Below, one piece after another: positions 9,385-18,466 of a DNA stretch of 64,000 nt. Position numbers and translations under genes: made by a program. How positions within the stretch are numbered: position 1 is the stretch's first letter; every line of letters begins with the position of its first letter. The notes beneath the pieces are model-generated. The model saw only the letters and a list, made by a program, of their open reading frames with translations, was not told the DNA's origin and made no database searches. Source of the stretch: Pseudomonas syringae (lineage in GTDB: Bacteria; Pseudomonadota; Gammaproteobacteria; Pseudomonadales; Pseudomonadaceae); NCBI RefSeq assembly GCF_000737245.1, contig NZ_JPQU01000025.1:38774-102773 (forward strand), in the 5' to 3' direction.

Positions 9385-9705
9385 ATGAAAGTACTTACGC
9401 ACCTGCTCAATCCGATCAGTGTTATCGCCATGTTCGCAGCGCTGTGCGAAGCGTCCGCAACAACAGTGCTGCCTTATCTGAATGACGAAAATCGTCAGGT
9501 CTATCTGTGGTTTTTGATAGTGTTCCCATCAGCACTTGTTGTAATGTTTTTTTTAACATTGAACTTCAATAACAAAGTTTTGTACGGACCGCAGAGAGAC
9601 GCGAGCAAACCGCCTCCCTGCTCGGCATCAGATCTGCTAGCAGGAGACCTGAAGCAAGGCAGCCGCCTATCGCCAGACAGTCAGGTTATCGAGGAAGGTA
9701 AATGA
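9385..9705 (+). CDS. Small two-helix membrane protein, unknown (106 aa)
   Basis: I do not recognise this protein. Two hydrophobic segments (about residues 8-28 and 40-58, the second WFLIVFPSALVVMFFLTL) are joined by a short polar loop, so both ends probably face the same side of the inner membrane. The C-terminal 45 residues are polar and probably disordered. A strong ribosome site (GCAGGAGGAC) precedes the ATG. It lies 44 bases after the helix-turn-helix-like gene on the same strand, so the two may form an operon. No REP element lies between them. Confidence 0.6.
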   Translation: MKVLTHLLNPISVIAMFAALCEASATTVLPYLNDENRQVYLWFLIVFPSALVVMFFLTLNFNNKVLYGPQRDASKPPPCSASDLLAGDLKQGSRLSPDSQVIEEGK

Positions 9706-9813
9706 TGAATACGAGGATAATGAAAAACAGAACGGCAGCGAGTCGAGCACGCTAAAACGGCAAAACTGGAGCAAGCCTCGGTACGATAAAGAGAGGTCTA
9801 AACATTCGCTAGC

Positions 9814-9841
9814 GTTGCAGCACCCTTGCAGGTGCTGCAAC
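9814..9841. terminator. Perfect hairpin before the argG 3' end
   Basis: An 11-bp perfect stem (GTTGCAGCACC/GGTGCTGCAAC) with a 6-base loop lies between the membrane-protein gene and the convergent argG. T-runs are weak on both strands, so it may also act by stabilising the 3' end of the RNA. Confidence 0.6.
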
Positions 9842-9860
9842 TCTATGTCAGGGCTGCTGT

Positions 9861-11078
9861 TTAAAACAGTTTACGACCCTTGTTTGCCGCGATACGCATG
9901 CGCAGCGCATTGAGCTTGATGAAGCCCGCAGCGTCGGCCTGGTTGTATGCGCCGCCATCTTCTTCGAAGGTGGCGATATTGGCATCAAACAGCGATTCGT
10001 CAGACTTTCGACCGGTAACGATAACGTTGCCTTTATACAGCTTCAGACGTACCACGCCGTTCACGTGCGCCTGGGAAGCGTCGATCATCTGTTGCAGCAT
10101 CAGACGCTCCGGGCTCCACCAGTAGCCGGTGTAGATCAGGCTCGCGTATTTCGGCATCAGCTCATCCTTGAGGTGAGCGACTTCACGGTCGAGAGTGATC
10201 GACTCGATAGCGCGGTGAGCGCGCAGCATGATGGTGCCGCCCGGGGTTTCGTAGCAGCCACGGGATTTCATGCCCACATAGCGGTTTTCTACGATATCCA
10301 GACGACCGATACCGTGCTCGCCGCCGATGCGGTTGAGGGTGGCCAGTACGGTTGCCGGGGTCATTTCGACGCCGTCCAACGCGACAATGTCGCCGTTACG
10401 GTAGGTCAGCTCCAGATACTGCGCGGTGTCAGGCGCGCTCTCTGGAGAGACAGTCCAACGCCACATGTCTTCTTCGTGCTCGGTCCAGGTGTCTTCCAGC
10501 ACGCCGCCCTCATAGGAGATGTGCAGCAGGTTGGCATCCATGGAGTACGGAGACTTCTTCTTGCCGTGACGCTCGATCGGGATCGAGTGCTTCTCGGCGT
10601 AATCCATCAGCTTCTCACGAGACAGCAGATCCCATTCGCGCCAAGGGGCAATCACTTTTACACCTGGCTTGAGGGCATAGGCGCCCAGTTCGAAACGAAC
10701 CTGGTCGTTACCTTTGCCAGTAGCGCCGTGGGAGATGGCATCAGCGCCGGTTTCGTTGGCGATTTCGATCAGGCGCTTGGCGATCAGCGGACGAGCGATG
10801 GAAGTACCCAGCAGGTACTCGCCTTCGTAAACGGTGTTGGCGCGAAACATCGGGAACACGAAGTCACGCACGAACTCTTCGCGCAGATCGTCGATGTAGA
10901 TTTCTTTCACGCCCATGGCCTTGGCCTTGGCGCGTGCTGGTTCGACTTCTTCGCCCTGACCCAGGTCAGCCGTAAAAGTCACCACTTCGCAGTTGTACGT
11001 ATCCTGCAGCCACTTGAGGATTACCGAAGTATCCAGGCCACCGGAATACGCGAGAACTACCTTGTTTACGTCCGCCAT
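9861..11078 (-). CDS. argG: Argininosuccinate synthase
   Basis: This 405-residue enzyme joins citrulline and aspartate with ATP to give argininosuccinate, the penultimate step of arginine synthesis. The ATP pyrophosphatase loop AYSGGLDTS (about residues 9-17) and the family segment [16 protein letters not shown] (about 115-130) are present. Length and start ([14 protein letters not shown]) are those of the type I enzymes. It follows motY on the same strand with a 130-base gap, as I recall for PAO1. argF, an earlier step of the same pathway, lies 8 kb away. Confidence 0.98.
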   Translation of the reverse strand: MADVNKVVLAYSGGLDTSVILKWLQDTYNCEVVTFTADLGQGEEVEPARAKAKAMGVKEIYIDDLREEFVRDFVFPMFRANTVYEGEYLLGTSIARPLIAKRLIEIANETGADAISHGATGKGNDQVRFELGAYALKPGVKVIAPWREWDLLSREKLMDYAEKHSIPIERHGKKKSPYSMDANLLHISYEGGVLEDTWTEHEEDMWRWTVSPESAPDTAQYLELTYRNGDIVALDGVEMTPATVLATLNRIGGEHGIGRLDIVENRYVGMKSRGCYETPGGTIMLRAHRAIESITLDREVAHLKDELMPKYASLIYTGYWWSPERLMLQQMIDASQAHVNGVVRLKLYKGNVIVTGRKSDESLFDANIATFEEDGGAYNQADAAGFIKLNALRMRIAANKGRKLF

Positions 11079-11210
11079 GCCATCACTCCACCGGGTTGTA
11101 CGGAAAACCGGTGATTCTACCGCTCAAATGCTTCGATTTACAGTAGCGCGACAGCTTCTGACGATGAAGCGACAACTTATGTCAATCGAGCGACGCAAGG
11201 TAGCGGGTGA

Positions 11211-12116
11211 TCAAACCTTTGCAGATGGGCCGATTGAGGCCACTGGCGCAGGCTTTTCATCAGGAGCAACGCGCTCCAGATGGACGTTGACCCGACGGTT
11301 ACGAGCGCGGTTGGCGTTATTGGTGTTAGGTGCCAAAGGATAACGCTCGCCATGAAAGCGCAGGGTTATCTGCTCTTCCGGGATGCCTTGGGCCTTGAGG
11401 TAATCCATGACCGCCAGCGCGCGTCGGCGTGAAAGATCACGGTTGGTCAGACGATTGCCACTGTTATCCGAGTGGCCGTCGAGCTCGATGTGGTTGACCG
11501 TTGGGTCGGCCTTCAAATAAGCCACGATGGTGTGCAGCTTGCTCTTGGCCTGCGCGTCAAGATCAATGCCCCCGCCAGGAAAGCCGACCTCAGCCTGTTT
11601 GACCTGGTCGTAATTCATCGGCAGAAGCTTGGCGACGCACTGCTGATACTCACCGAAAGCTTTATTGAACTTGACCGGCAACAGACGCACTTCGGTCGTG
11701 CCCCCCACGTCGCGGGAATAATGGCGGATCACCGGGCTGCGACCGTCCATCAGCCCGCTGATCAGACGACCGGCCTGCACCTGTGAACTGCTAAACGGAA
11801 ACTCGCCGTTGCTAACGCGCACCGACCCCAGATTGATGTCGCCACGGCCCGGCTGCCAAGGTGCAGCAGCGGCAATCAACGTCGCGGAGCCGGCGCCCAT
11901 CATGTTGCCTGCGGATTTGATCCGGAAGGTCGCCTGCTCGCCGGCACGGCGCACGAACTCGCCCGCACCGAAGTCGGTGATGGGTTGGCTCAGGCGGCAC
12001 TCGAACTGATCGCCTTCAACTTTCCACTCGATGCTTTCCAGACGCGTCTGGAAAGTAATCGCCATCGCGGGCAGGCTGGCGAACACGCTGAGCAGGGCTA
12101 GATATCGCTGGCGCAC
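11211..12116 (-). CDS. motY: MotY-like flagellar stator OmpA-family protein
   Basis: This 301-residue exported protein resembles MotY, which forms the T-ring that anchors the flagellar stator to peptidoglycan. A signal peptide ends at about SLPAMA. An N-terminal MotY-type domain follows ([20 protein letters not shown]), then a C-terminal OmpA/peptidoglycan-binding domain with [12 protein letters not shown] and [10 protein letters not shown] chose the GTG at 12116 because GGAG lies six bases before it. A GTG four codons upstream is possible but overlaps that ribosome site. In PAO1, motY lies between argG and pyrC, as here. Confidence 0.9.
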   Translation of the reverse strand: MRQRYLALLSVFASLPAMAITFQTRLESIEWKVEGDQFECRLSQPITDFGAGEFVRRAGEQATFRIKSAGNMMGAGSATLIAAAAPWQPGRGDINLGSVRVSNGEFPFSSSQVQAGRLISGLMDGRSPVIRHYSRDVGGTTEVRLLPVKFNKAFGEYQQCVAKLLPMNYDQVKQAEVGFPGGGIDLDAQAKSKLHTIVAYLKADPTVNHIELDGHSDNSGNRLTNRDLSRRRALAVMDYLKAQGIPEEQITLRFHGERYPLAPNTNNANRARNRRVNVHLERVAPDEKPAPVASIGPSAKV

Positions 12117-12263
12117 GGGAGGCTCCACTTAAAAATACGGCATAACCAAAAAATTCTTCCTACAACGGGCTATCGGTTACTTCCTACAAAACTTGATAGC
12201 GAGTGCCTGAGAGAGTCTTTTCCGGTAGCATTCCCAGCGAGTTTGACCCGCCTGGAATCCCCA

Positions 12264-13310
12264 ATGTCCGACCGCCTGACCCTTCTGCGTCCCGACGACT
12301 GGCACATACACCTCCGCGATGGAGCTGTATTACCCCACACCGTTGCTGACGTTGCGCGTACTTTTGGCCGCGCCATCATCATGCCCAACCTGGTTCCACC
12401 GGTACGCAATGCGCAGGAAGCCGATGCCTATCGACAGCGCATTCTGGCCGCCCGCCCTGCCGGCAGCCCGTTCGAACCGCTGATGGTGCTGTACCTTACT
12501 GACCTGACCCTGCCCGAAGATATCCGCACGGCCAAGGCCACCGGTTTTGTGCATGCTGCCAAGCTGTATCCGGCTGGCGCGACCACCAACTCCGACTCCG
12601 GAGTTACCAGCATCGACAAGATCTTCCCGGTTCTGGAAGCCATGGCCGACGTCGGCATGCCGCTTCTGGTGCACGGCGAGGTGACCCGCAGCGAAATCGA
12701 CGTGTTCGACCGCGAGAAGATGTTCATCGACGAGCACCTGACCCGTGTGGTCGAACGCTTCCCGATGCTTAAAGTGGTGTTTGAACACATCACCACCAGT
12801 GAAGCAGTGCAATTCGTCAATCAGGCCTCGGCCAACGTTGGCGCGACGATCACCGCGCATCACCTGCTTTATAACCGCAACCACATGCTGGTGGGCGGGA
12901 TCCGGCCGCATTTCTATTGCCTGCCGATCCTCAAGCGCAACACTCACCAGACCGCGCTGCTCGACGCCGCCACTGGTGGCAGCAGCAAGTTCTTCCTGGG
13001 CACCGACTCGGCACCCCACGCCCAGCACGCCAAGGAAAATGCTTGCGGTTGCGCCGGTTGCTATACCGCCTACGCTGCGATTGAAATGTATGCAGAGGCG
13101 TTCGAGCAACGCAACGCACTGGACAAACTGGAAGGTTTCGCCAGCCTGCATGGTCCTGCGTTCTACGGTTTGCCTGCGCCACAAGACACCATAACGCTGG
13201 TCCGTGATGAATGGACCGCGCCCACCAGTCTGCCGTTTGGCGAGCTGTCCGTAATACCGCTGCGCGCCGGTGAAAAACTGCGCTGGCGCCTGCTGGAGAA
13301 ACACGCGTGA
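12264..13310 (+). CDS. pyrC: Dihydroorotase, class II
   Basis: This 348-residue zinc amidohydrolase closes carbamoyl-aspartate to dihydroorotate in pyrimidine synthesis. The metal ligands H14 and H16 (HIHLRDG) and the carboxylated lysine in AAKLYPAG (about residue 102) are visible. The catalytic aspartate lies in FLGTDSAPH (about 250). I chose the ATG giving [13 protein letters not shown], the family start, over an upstream TTG. Its stop overlaps the GTG start of rnt by four bases, so the two are coupled. Confidence 0.97.
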   Translation: MSDRLTLLRPDDWHIHLRDGAVLPHTVADVARTFGRAIIMPNLVPPVRNAQEADAYRQRILAARPAGSPFEPLMVLYLTDLTLPEDIRTAKATGFVHAAKLYPAGATTNSDSGVTSIDKIFPVLEAMADVGMPLLVHGEVTRSEIDVFDREKMFIDEHLTRVVERFPMLKVVFEHITTSEAVQFVNQASANVGATITAHHLLYNRNHMLVGGIRPHFYCLPILKRNTHQTALLDAATGGSSKFFLGTDSAPHAQHAKENACGCAGCYTAYAAIEMYAEAFEQRNALDKLEGFASLHGPAFYGLPAPQDTITLVRDEWTAPTSLPFGELSVIPLRAGEKLRWRLLEKHA

Positions 13311-13978
13311 GTGAAGATCATTTCGACGACGAACAGGGAGGTCATGGCGGCGGTTCGCGCCATCCGATGGCGGCCCGGTTTCGCGGCTATCTGCCTGTCG
13401 TCATCGATGTAGAGACCGGTGGCTTCAACTCGGCCACCGACGCGCTGCTGGAAATTGCCGCCGTCACAATCGGTATGGATGAACACGGTTTTGTCTTCCC
13501 GGAGCACACCCATTTCTTCCGTGTCGAGCCGTTTGAAGGCGCCAACATCGAAGCCGCTGCGCTGGAGTTCACCGGCATCAAGCTGGATCACCCGCTGCGC
13601 ATGGCGGTGAGCGAAGAAACCGCGCTTAACGATATTTTTCGTGGCGTGCGCAAGGCCCTGAAGGCCAATGGCTGCAAACGTGCCGTGCTGGTCGGTCACA
13701 ATGCCAGCTTTGACCTGGGCTTTCTGAACGCAGCTGTGGCGCGCCTGGACATGAAGCGAAATCCGTTTCATCCGTTCTCCAGCTTTGATACCGCTACGCT
13801 CGCGGGCCTCGCCTACGGCCAGACCGTGCTGGCTAAAGCCTGCCAGGCCGCCGGCATCGACTTCGACGGCCGTGAGGCGCATTCAGCGCGTTACGACACT
13901 GAAAAAACGGCTGAGCTGTTCTGCGGCATCGTCAACCGCTGGAAGCAGATGGGCGGTTGGGATGATTTTGATGATTGA
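13307..13978 (+). CDS. rnt: Ribonuclease T
   Basis: This 223-residue DEDD-family 3'-5' exoribonuclease trims the CCA end of tRNAs and the 3' ends of stable RNAs. Motif Exo I is VIDVETGG (D34, E36), Exo II lies around [11 protein letters not shown], and Exo III is [11 protein letters not shown]. The first 25 residues are a Gly/His-rich tail common in pseudomonads. Translation starts at a GTG that overlaps the pyrC stop. In PAO1 a peroxidase gene follows rnt, as I recall; here only REP sequence separates rnt from bfd. Confidence 0.97.
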   Translation: MSEDHFDDEQGGHGGGSRHPMAARFRGYLPVVIDVETGGFNSATDALLEIAAVTIGMDEHGFVFPEHTHFFRVEPFEGANIEAAALEFTGIKLDHPLRMAVSEETALNDIFRGVRKALKANGCKRAVLVGHNASFDLGFLNAAVARLDMKRNPFHPFSSFDTATLAGLAYGQTVLAKACQAAGIDFDGREAHSARYDTEKTAELFCGIVNRWKQMGGWDDFDD

Positions 13979-14017
13979 TCGGCGGGGCTGAAAATCTGCG
14001 TTGTTTCTAATGACGCC

Positions 14018-14080
14018 ATCGCGTGCAAGCGCGCTCCTACAGAAGACGCGATCCCCTGTAGGAGCGAGCTTGCTCGCGAT
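14018..14080. repeat. Two tail-to-tail REP units after rnt
   Basis: A reversed GTAGGAGCGCGCTTG-type REP is followed 13 bases later by a forward GTAGGAGCGAGCTTGCTCGC unit. The arms belong to different subtypes (CGCGC and CGAGC), and the orientation is opposite to the usual REPIN. Confidence 0.75.
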
Positions 14081-14179
14081 GGCGTTGTCATATGCGCCAC
14101 AAAGTTTTCAGATATACAGATCTTCAATAAAACCACTTTTACCATTCATCGCCAACCCAAGAAACCTTCTCAATGAGTT

Positions 14180-14208
14180 TTGACAAGCATTCTCATTAAC
14201 ATTAGTAT
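14180..14208 (+). promoter_or_regulatory. bfd promoter with overlapping Fur-like box
   Basis: TTGACA and TAGTAT are separated by exactly 17 bases. The spacer and -10 region (14185-14205) read, on the reverse strand, as three successive AATGTT/AATGAG/AATGCT hexamers, which resemble the repeated hexamers of a Fur box. This fits the known iron-starvation induction of bfd. Confidence 0.6.
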
Positions 14209-14245
14209 CCCCGGCAACGAGAAATTACAGCGATGGTTCTCACTT

Positions 14246-14464
14246 ATGTATGTCTGCCTCTGCCAGGGTGTCACCGACGGTCAAATCCGCGATGCAATAT
14301 TCGAGGGTTGCTGCAGTTATAAAGATGTCCGCGAAACACTCGGTGTCGCAACCAAATGCGGAAAATGCGCCTGTCTTGCCAAGGAAGTGGTGCGCGATAC
14401 CCTGACCGAACTGCAAACCAGCCAGGCTGCGCTGGCTTATCCGGCAGAATTTTCACCTGCCTGA
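14246..14464 (+). CDS. bfd: Bacterioferritin-associated ferredoxin
   Basis: This 72-residue 2Fe-2S protein passes electrons to bacterioferritin so that stored ferric iron can be released. The cluster ligands are C4, C6, C38 and C41, in the family pattern CxC-x31-CxxC. I chose the ATG giving MYVCLCQGVTD, which places the first ligands correctly; upstream codons lie in the promoter. The bacterioferritin gene follows 200 bases downstream after a terminator, so the pair is regulated separately. A Fur-like promoter precedes it. Confidence 0.96.
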   Translation: MYVCLCQGVTDGQIRDAIFEGCCSYKDVRETLGVATKCGKCACLAKEVVRDTLTELQTSQAALAYPAEFSPA

Positions 14465-14480
14465 TTTAACGAATTCAGAG

Positions 14481-14507
14481 AACCGGACCCTGCGTCCGGT
14501 TTTTTTA
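14481..14507 (+). terminator. Terminator of bfd
   Basis: An 8-bp stem (AACCGGAC/GTCCGGTT) with a 5-base loop is followed by seven T, 17 bases after the stop. Confidence 0.92.
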
Positions 14508-14664
14508 TGCCTTTAATTCAAGCGCTTAGGAGCAAGATGCGGAACACAAACATTCTTATTCCTATTTATTTTCACTTATTATTCAATAACTTAGGTTTGA
14601 CACTCGATTAAGCGCAGCTCAAACTCGCGCTTTATATACACAAGCCATTGGCAGGACCTCAAAA

Positions 14665-15138
14665 ATGAAAGGCGACATTACAGTCATCCAGCATCTCAAC
14701 AGGATCCTCGGAAACGAGCTGGTCGCGATCAATCAATACTTTCTGCATGCTCGCATGTACGAGGATTGGGGTCTGAACAAGCTGGGCAAGCACGAGTATC
14801 ACGAGTCCATCGATGAGATGAAGCACGCTGACAAGCTCATCAAGCGCATCCTGTTCCTTGAAGGCCTGCCTAATCTGCAGGAGCTGGGCAAAATCCTGAT
14901 TGGCGAGCACACCAAGGAAATGCTTGAGTGCGACCTGAAAATCGAACAGAAAGGCTTGGCTGATCTCAAAGCTGCAATCGCTCACTTCGAAGTGGTTGGC
15001 GATTTTGGTAGCCGCGAGCTGCTGGAAGACATCCTCGAATCCGAGGAAGAACATATCGACTGGCTGGAAACCCAACTGGGCCTGATCGAAAAAATCGGTA
15101 TCGAAAACTACCTGCAATCGCAGATGGGCGACGACTGA
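14665..15138 (+). CDS. bfr: Bacterioferritin (BfrB-like)
   Basis: This 157-residue protein is a subunit of the 24-mer haem-containing iron store. Met52, the axial haem ligand shared by two subunits, is present in [11 protein letters not shown]. Ferroxidase ligands at E18, E51 and H54 and later glutamates (ESEEEHIDW) are also visible. It starts at ATG after GGCAGGACC. Its partner ferredoxin bfd lies just upstream, so this corresponds to BfrB (PA3531) of P. aeruginosa, the protein that binds Bfd. Confidence 0.96.
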   Translation: MKGDITVIQHLNRILGNELVAINQYFLHARMYEDWGLNKLGKHEYHESIDEMKHADKLIKRILFLEGLPNLQELGKILIGEHTKEMLECDLKIEQKGLADLKAAIAHFEVVGDFGSRELLEDILESEEEHIDWLETQLGLIEKIGIENYLQSQMGDD

Positions 15139-15162
15139 AACGTCTGATCGACCGGTAACGAA

Positions 15163-15199
15163 AAAGCCCCGCCTTCTCTCGAAAGCGGAGCTTTCCTTT
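15163..15199 (+). terminator. Terminator of bfr
   Basis: An imperfect stem (AAAGCCCCGC/GCGGAGCTTT) lies 25 bases after the stop and is followed by a T-rich stretch. Confidence 0.75.
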
Positions 15200-15227
15200 G
15201 TGCGTCTTCCCGTGGCAGCCTCAGAAC

Positions 15228-15337
15228 CTGTGGGAGCAAGCTTGCTTGCGAAGGCTGTATTCCGGGCGATAAATAACTATCGGATGTTACTGCCCCTTCG
15301 CGAGCAAGGTGGAACGCCACCCCGGTCGCTCCCACAG
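15228..15337. repeat. REPIN, nearly identical to one at 46486-46595
   Basis: This 110-base element, loop included, matches the reverse complement of 46486-46595 at 105 positions by my count. Its right arm is the uncommon GGTGGAACGCCACCCCGGTC variant. A further REP-like unit (GCCAACAAGTTGGCTCCTAC) lies at 15391-15410. Confidence 0.88.
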
Positions 15338-15430
15338 GTAATTGAGCCCAGGGCCAACGATGTAGGACATCTGCCACCCGACCCACCGCCTCGCCAACAA
15401 GTTGGCTCCTACCGGTGAATGGCGCAACGC

Positions 15431-15468
15431 AAAAGCCCCACTTTCGTGAGAAAAGCGGGGCTTTTTTT
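15431..15468. terminator. Bidirectional terminator downstream of grxD
   Basis: A stem of AAAAGCCCCACTTT with its complement around CGTGA has A- and T-runs on both sides. It serves grxD on the reverse strand and stops reading from the left. Confidence 0.88.
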
Positions 15469-15490
15469 GTACCTGCAGAAGCGGCGTTTA

Positions 15491-15832
15491 TCAGGCTTCA
15501 GTATTACCCGCAGCAGCCTTGGCCGTTGCTTCTTTTACCAGCGTCGGCAAGGAGCCATCAGCCATCATCTCGGTAATGATGTCGCTGCCGCCGACCAGTT
15601 CGCCTGCAACCCACAACTGTGGGAAAGTCGGCCAGTTGGCGTACTTGGGCAGGTTGGCGCGGATTTCAGGGTTTTGCAGGATGTCGACGTAAGCGAACTT
15701 TTCGCCACATGCCATCAATGCCTGGGAAGCTTTTGCCGAAAAGCCGCACTGCGGGGCATTCGGAGCGCCTTTCATATAAAGCAGAACGGTATTGTTCGCA
15801 ATCTGCTCTTTGATCGTTTCGATGATATCCAT
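15491..15832 (-). CDS. grxD: Monothiol glutaredoxin Grx4
   Basis: This 113-residue protein is a CGFS-type glutaredoxin. With glutathione it carries a 2Fe-2S cluster and partners BolA proteins in iron-sulfur delivery. The active-site C29 lies in PQCGFSAK, and the glutathione-binding WPTFPQLWVAGELVGGSDI follows. The Ala-rich C-terminal tail (EATAKAAAGNTEA) is slightly long. It sits close to bfd and bfr, as in PAO1, which makes an iron-handling neighbourhood, although each gene has its own transcription unit. Confidence 0.96.
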   Translation of the reverse strand: MDIIETIKEQIANNTVLLYMKGAPNAPQCGFSAKASQALMACGEKFAYVDILQNPEIRANLPKYANWPTFPQLWVAGELVGGSDIITEMMADGSLPTLVKEATAKAAAGNTEA

Positions 15833-15931
15833 GGAACACCTCGGCTTAACTTTTGCGACTCAGTTGTCGACACGGTGGCGCATTGTAACGGAAACCCGAG
15901 CATGGCGCTCAGCCTTCCCTTTCACCCCACC

Positions 15932-18040
15932 TCATGCCGCTGCGACCTGCACACTGACCCCATTGAGGACCGCATTGCCAGACAGGCTATCAAGTTCGCG
16001 CTCGTCGGTCAGGTCATTGGCGCTGACTCCCGGTTGACTGCGGGCGATATCCATCTGTACGCCTGGCCGTCCATGTCCCCAGCCATGGGGCAAGCTGACC
16101 ACGCCCGGCATCATCTCCAGGCTCGCCAGCACCTGAACTTCAATAACCCCAACCCTGGAACTCACGCGCACCTGCTGTCCATCACTCAACCCCCGCGAGG
16201 CAAGATCCTCCGGGTGCATCAGCAATTGATGGCGCGGCTTGCCCTTCACCAAACGATGGTAGTTGTGCATCCAGGAATTGTTGCTGCGTACATGTCGACG
16301 GCCAATCAGTAACAGTTCCCCCGCCTCAGGGGCGAGCTGCGCGGCGAAACGCTTCAGGTCGGCCATGATCACCTCTGGCGCAGCCTGAACGTGGCCATTG
16401 GCGGTATTCAGCCGTGGAGCGAGGTTCGGCTTCAACGCACCAAGGTCCAAGCCGTGGGGATACTGCGCCAGGGTCGCGATTGAAAGCTGGTGCTGCGAGC
16501 CATCGCCATACAGGCCCGCACGCAAACCACGATCGATCATCTGCGCCGGCGCCATGGTCGGCTTCAACTCGCGTCCGGCCTTGCTGGCAAAAGCTTTTGC
16601 CAGGCCGACGAAGATCTCCCAATCGTGCAGCGCCCCCTCAGGCTTCTCTAGAATCGCCTGGTTGAAACGGCTGACGTTGCGCACCGCGAACATATTGAAG
16701 GTGGTGTCGTAATGGTCGTTTTCCAGCGCTGAGGTGGACGGCAGGATCAGGTCGGCATGGCGTGTGGTTTCATTGATGTACAAATCGATGCTGAGCATGA
16801 ATTCGAGGCCCTCAAGGGCCTGATCGAGCTGGCGTCCGTTGGGCGTGGACAGCACCGGATTGCCCGCCACCGTCACCAGCGCCTTGACCTGCCCTTCCCC
16901 GACGCTGAGCATCTCTTCCGCCAAAGCGGCGACCGGCAGTTCCCCGGCATATTCCGGCAGCCCGGAGACCCGGCTTTGCCATTGATTGAAATGGCCACCG
17001 GACGTCGAGGCGACCAGGTCCACGGCAGGTTCGGTGCAGAGCGCCCCGCCCACTCGATCCAGGTTGCCGGTAACCAGATTGATCAGTTGCACCAGCCAGT
17101 GGCAGAGAGTGCCAAATTGCTGGGTCGAGATACCCATGCGCCCATAGCACACCGCTTTGTCGGCTGCGGCGAAATCCCGCGCTAGCTGGCGGATGTGCCC
17201 GGCGGACACCCCGCAACGGGGGCTCATGGCCTCGGCATTGAAATCAGCAATGGCGGCACGCACCTGATCGAGACCGTCGACCGGCAATGGGCTGTCACGG
17301 GTCAGGCCCTCTTCAAACAGGGTATTGAGCAGACCCAACAACAGGGCCGCATCGCCGCCGGGCCGCACGAATAGATGCTGATCGGCAATTGCAGCGGTTT
17401 CGCTGCGCCGAGGATCGACCACCACGACTTTGCCGCCACGAGCCTGAATCGCCTTCAAGCGCTTTTCAACATCCGGGACGGTCATGATGCTGCCGTTCGA
17501 GGCCAACGGGTTGCCGCCCAGAATCAGCATAAAATCGGTGTGATCAATGTCCGGGATGGGCAGCAGAAGGCCATGACCGTACATCAGGAAGCTGGTGAGG
17601 TGATGGGGCAACTGATCCACCGAGGTTGCCGAAAAACGATTGCGGGTCTTCAGGAGGCCTAGAAAGTAATTGCTGTGGGTCATTAGCCCGTAATTATGAA
17701 CGCTGGGGTTGCCTTGATAGACCGCAACCGCGTTCTGACCGTGACGCTGTTGAATAGCCAGCAGCCGCTCGGCGACCAGATCAAACGCCGCCTGCCACCC
17801 GATTGGCTGCCACTGATTGCCGACGCGGCGCACAGGTTGCCGCAAGCGGTCCGGGTCGTTCTGGATGTCCTGCAGGGCTACGGCTTTGGGGCAGATGTGC
17901 CCGCGACTGAACGTATCAAGCGGATCGCCCTTGATCGAGGTGATCGTCGCTTCGTTTTCCAGACTGGTAGTGATCTCGATGCTCAGCCCGCAAATAGCTT
18001 CGCAGAGATGGCACGCACGGTGGTGGAGGGTCTTGGTCAT
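15932..18040 (-). CDS. Molybdopterin oxidoreductase, 4Fe-4S containing
   Basis: This 702-residue protein belongs to the DMSO reductase/formate dehydrogenase superfamily. The N-terminal 4Fe-4S motif is C10, C13, C17 and C50 (CHLCEAICG then HICPK). Molybdopterin-binding segments follow (YQGNPSVHNYG, ILGGNPLASNGS, VVVDPRRSETA), and a C-terminal dinucleotide-binding domain is seen around LLIGRRHVRSNNSWMHN. There is no Tat leader, so it is probably cytoplasmic. No electron-transfer subunit or maturation gene lies beside it, so its substrate is unknown. I chose the ATG giving MTKTLHHRACHLC; upstream starts would add 4 to 24 residues. PAO1 has a probable oxidoreductase (PA3534) in this place. Confidence 0.88.
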   Translation of the reverse strand: MTKTLHHRACHLCEAICGLSIEITTSLENEATITSIKGDPLDTFSRGHICPKAVALQDIQNDPDRLRQPVRRVGNQWQPIGWQAAFDLVAERLLAIQQRHGQNAVAVYQGNPSVHNYGLMTHSNYFLGLLKTRNRFSATSVDQLPHHLTSFLMYGHGLLLPIPDIDHTDFMLILGGNPLASNGSIMTVPDVEKRLKAIQARGGKVVVVDPRRSETAAIADQHLFVRPGGDAALLLGLLNTLFEEGLTRDSPLPVDGLDQVRAAIADFNAEAMSPRCGVSAGHIRQLARDFAAADKAVCYGRMGISTQQFGTLCHWLVQLINLVTGNLDRVGGALCTEPAVDLVASTSGGHFNQWQSRVSGLPEYAGELPVAALAEEMLSVGEGQVKALVTVAGNPVLSTPNGRQLDQALEGLEFMLSIDLYINETTRHADLILPSTSALENDHYDTTFNMFAVRNVSRFNQAILEKPEGALHDWEIFVGLAKAFASKAGRELKPTMAPAQMIDRGLRAGLYGDGSQHQLSIATLAQYPHGLDLGALKPNLAPRLNTANGHVQAAPEVIMADLKRFAAQLAPEAGELLLIGRRHVRSNNSWMHNYHRLVKGKPRHQLLMHPEDLASRGLSDGQQVRVSSRVGVIEVQVLASLEMMPGVVSLPHGWGHGRPGVQMDIARSQPGVSANDLTDERELDSLSGNAVLNGVSVQVAAA

Positions 18041-18175
18041 GGCCAGCCTCATATTTTTGTCGTTGCGACCTGGACCGGTCACGCCAACGAAACTATGGAG
18101 GGTGGCTTGCAACTACGCCAGAGACGTTCGTCTCATGAATCGGCCAGCATCAGGCAGGCCGATGCTGGCGTCTAA

Positions 18176-18466
18176 TCAACCGCCGATCGGGGTGATTTTG
18201 CGCTGTAGCTGGATCTCGTGAACGGTCTCGATCTGCTCTTGAGCCACATGCACGCCGGTCAGTTCACCGATCAGACGCCAATGCTCATCGAGGCCGGAGC
18301 TGATGGTTGCCATGCGGTCGATCATGTGTCGACCCGCAGCACGGGTGACTTCGTCTTCACTGCGCAGCAGCTCGAAGGACATGGAGGTCATCGAAGCAGT
18401 CAGGTGCGTCAGGGTCCGAGCCGTGAGCCCGAGCAATTCCGTCAGCTGTTTTTCCTTTGATTCCAT
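18176..18466 (-). CDS. Conserved small helical protein, unknown (96 aa)
   Basis: I do not recognise a family. The protein is soluble and looks mostly alpha-helical, with Leu/Met/Thr-rich amphipathic stretches (LTARTLTHLTASMTSMSFELL, about residues 14-34, and TRAAGRHMIDRMATISSGLDEHW). A polar tail ends QRKITPIGG. It is preceded by a purine-rich site after an ATG start (MESKEKQLTELL). It lies between the oxidoreductase and argF and is transcribed in the same direction as the former, 136 bases upstream of its start, so co-transcription is possible. Confidence 0.65.
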   Translation of the reverse strand: MESKEKQLTELLGLTARTLTHLTASMTSMSFELLRSEDEVTRAAGRHMIDRMATISSGLDEHWRLIGELTGVHVAQEQIETVHEIQLQRKITPIGG

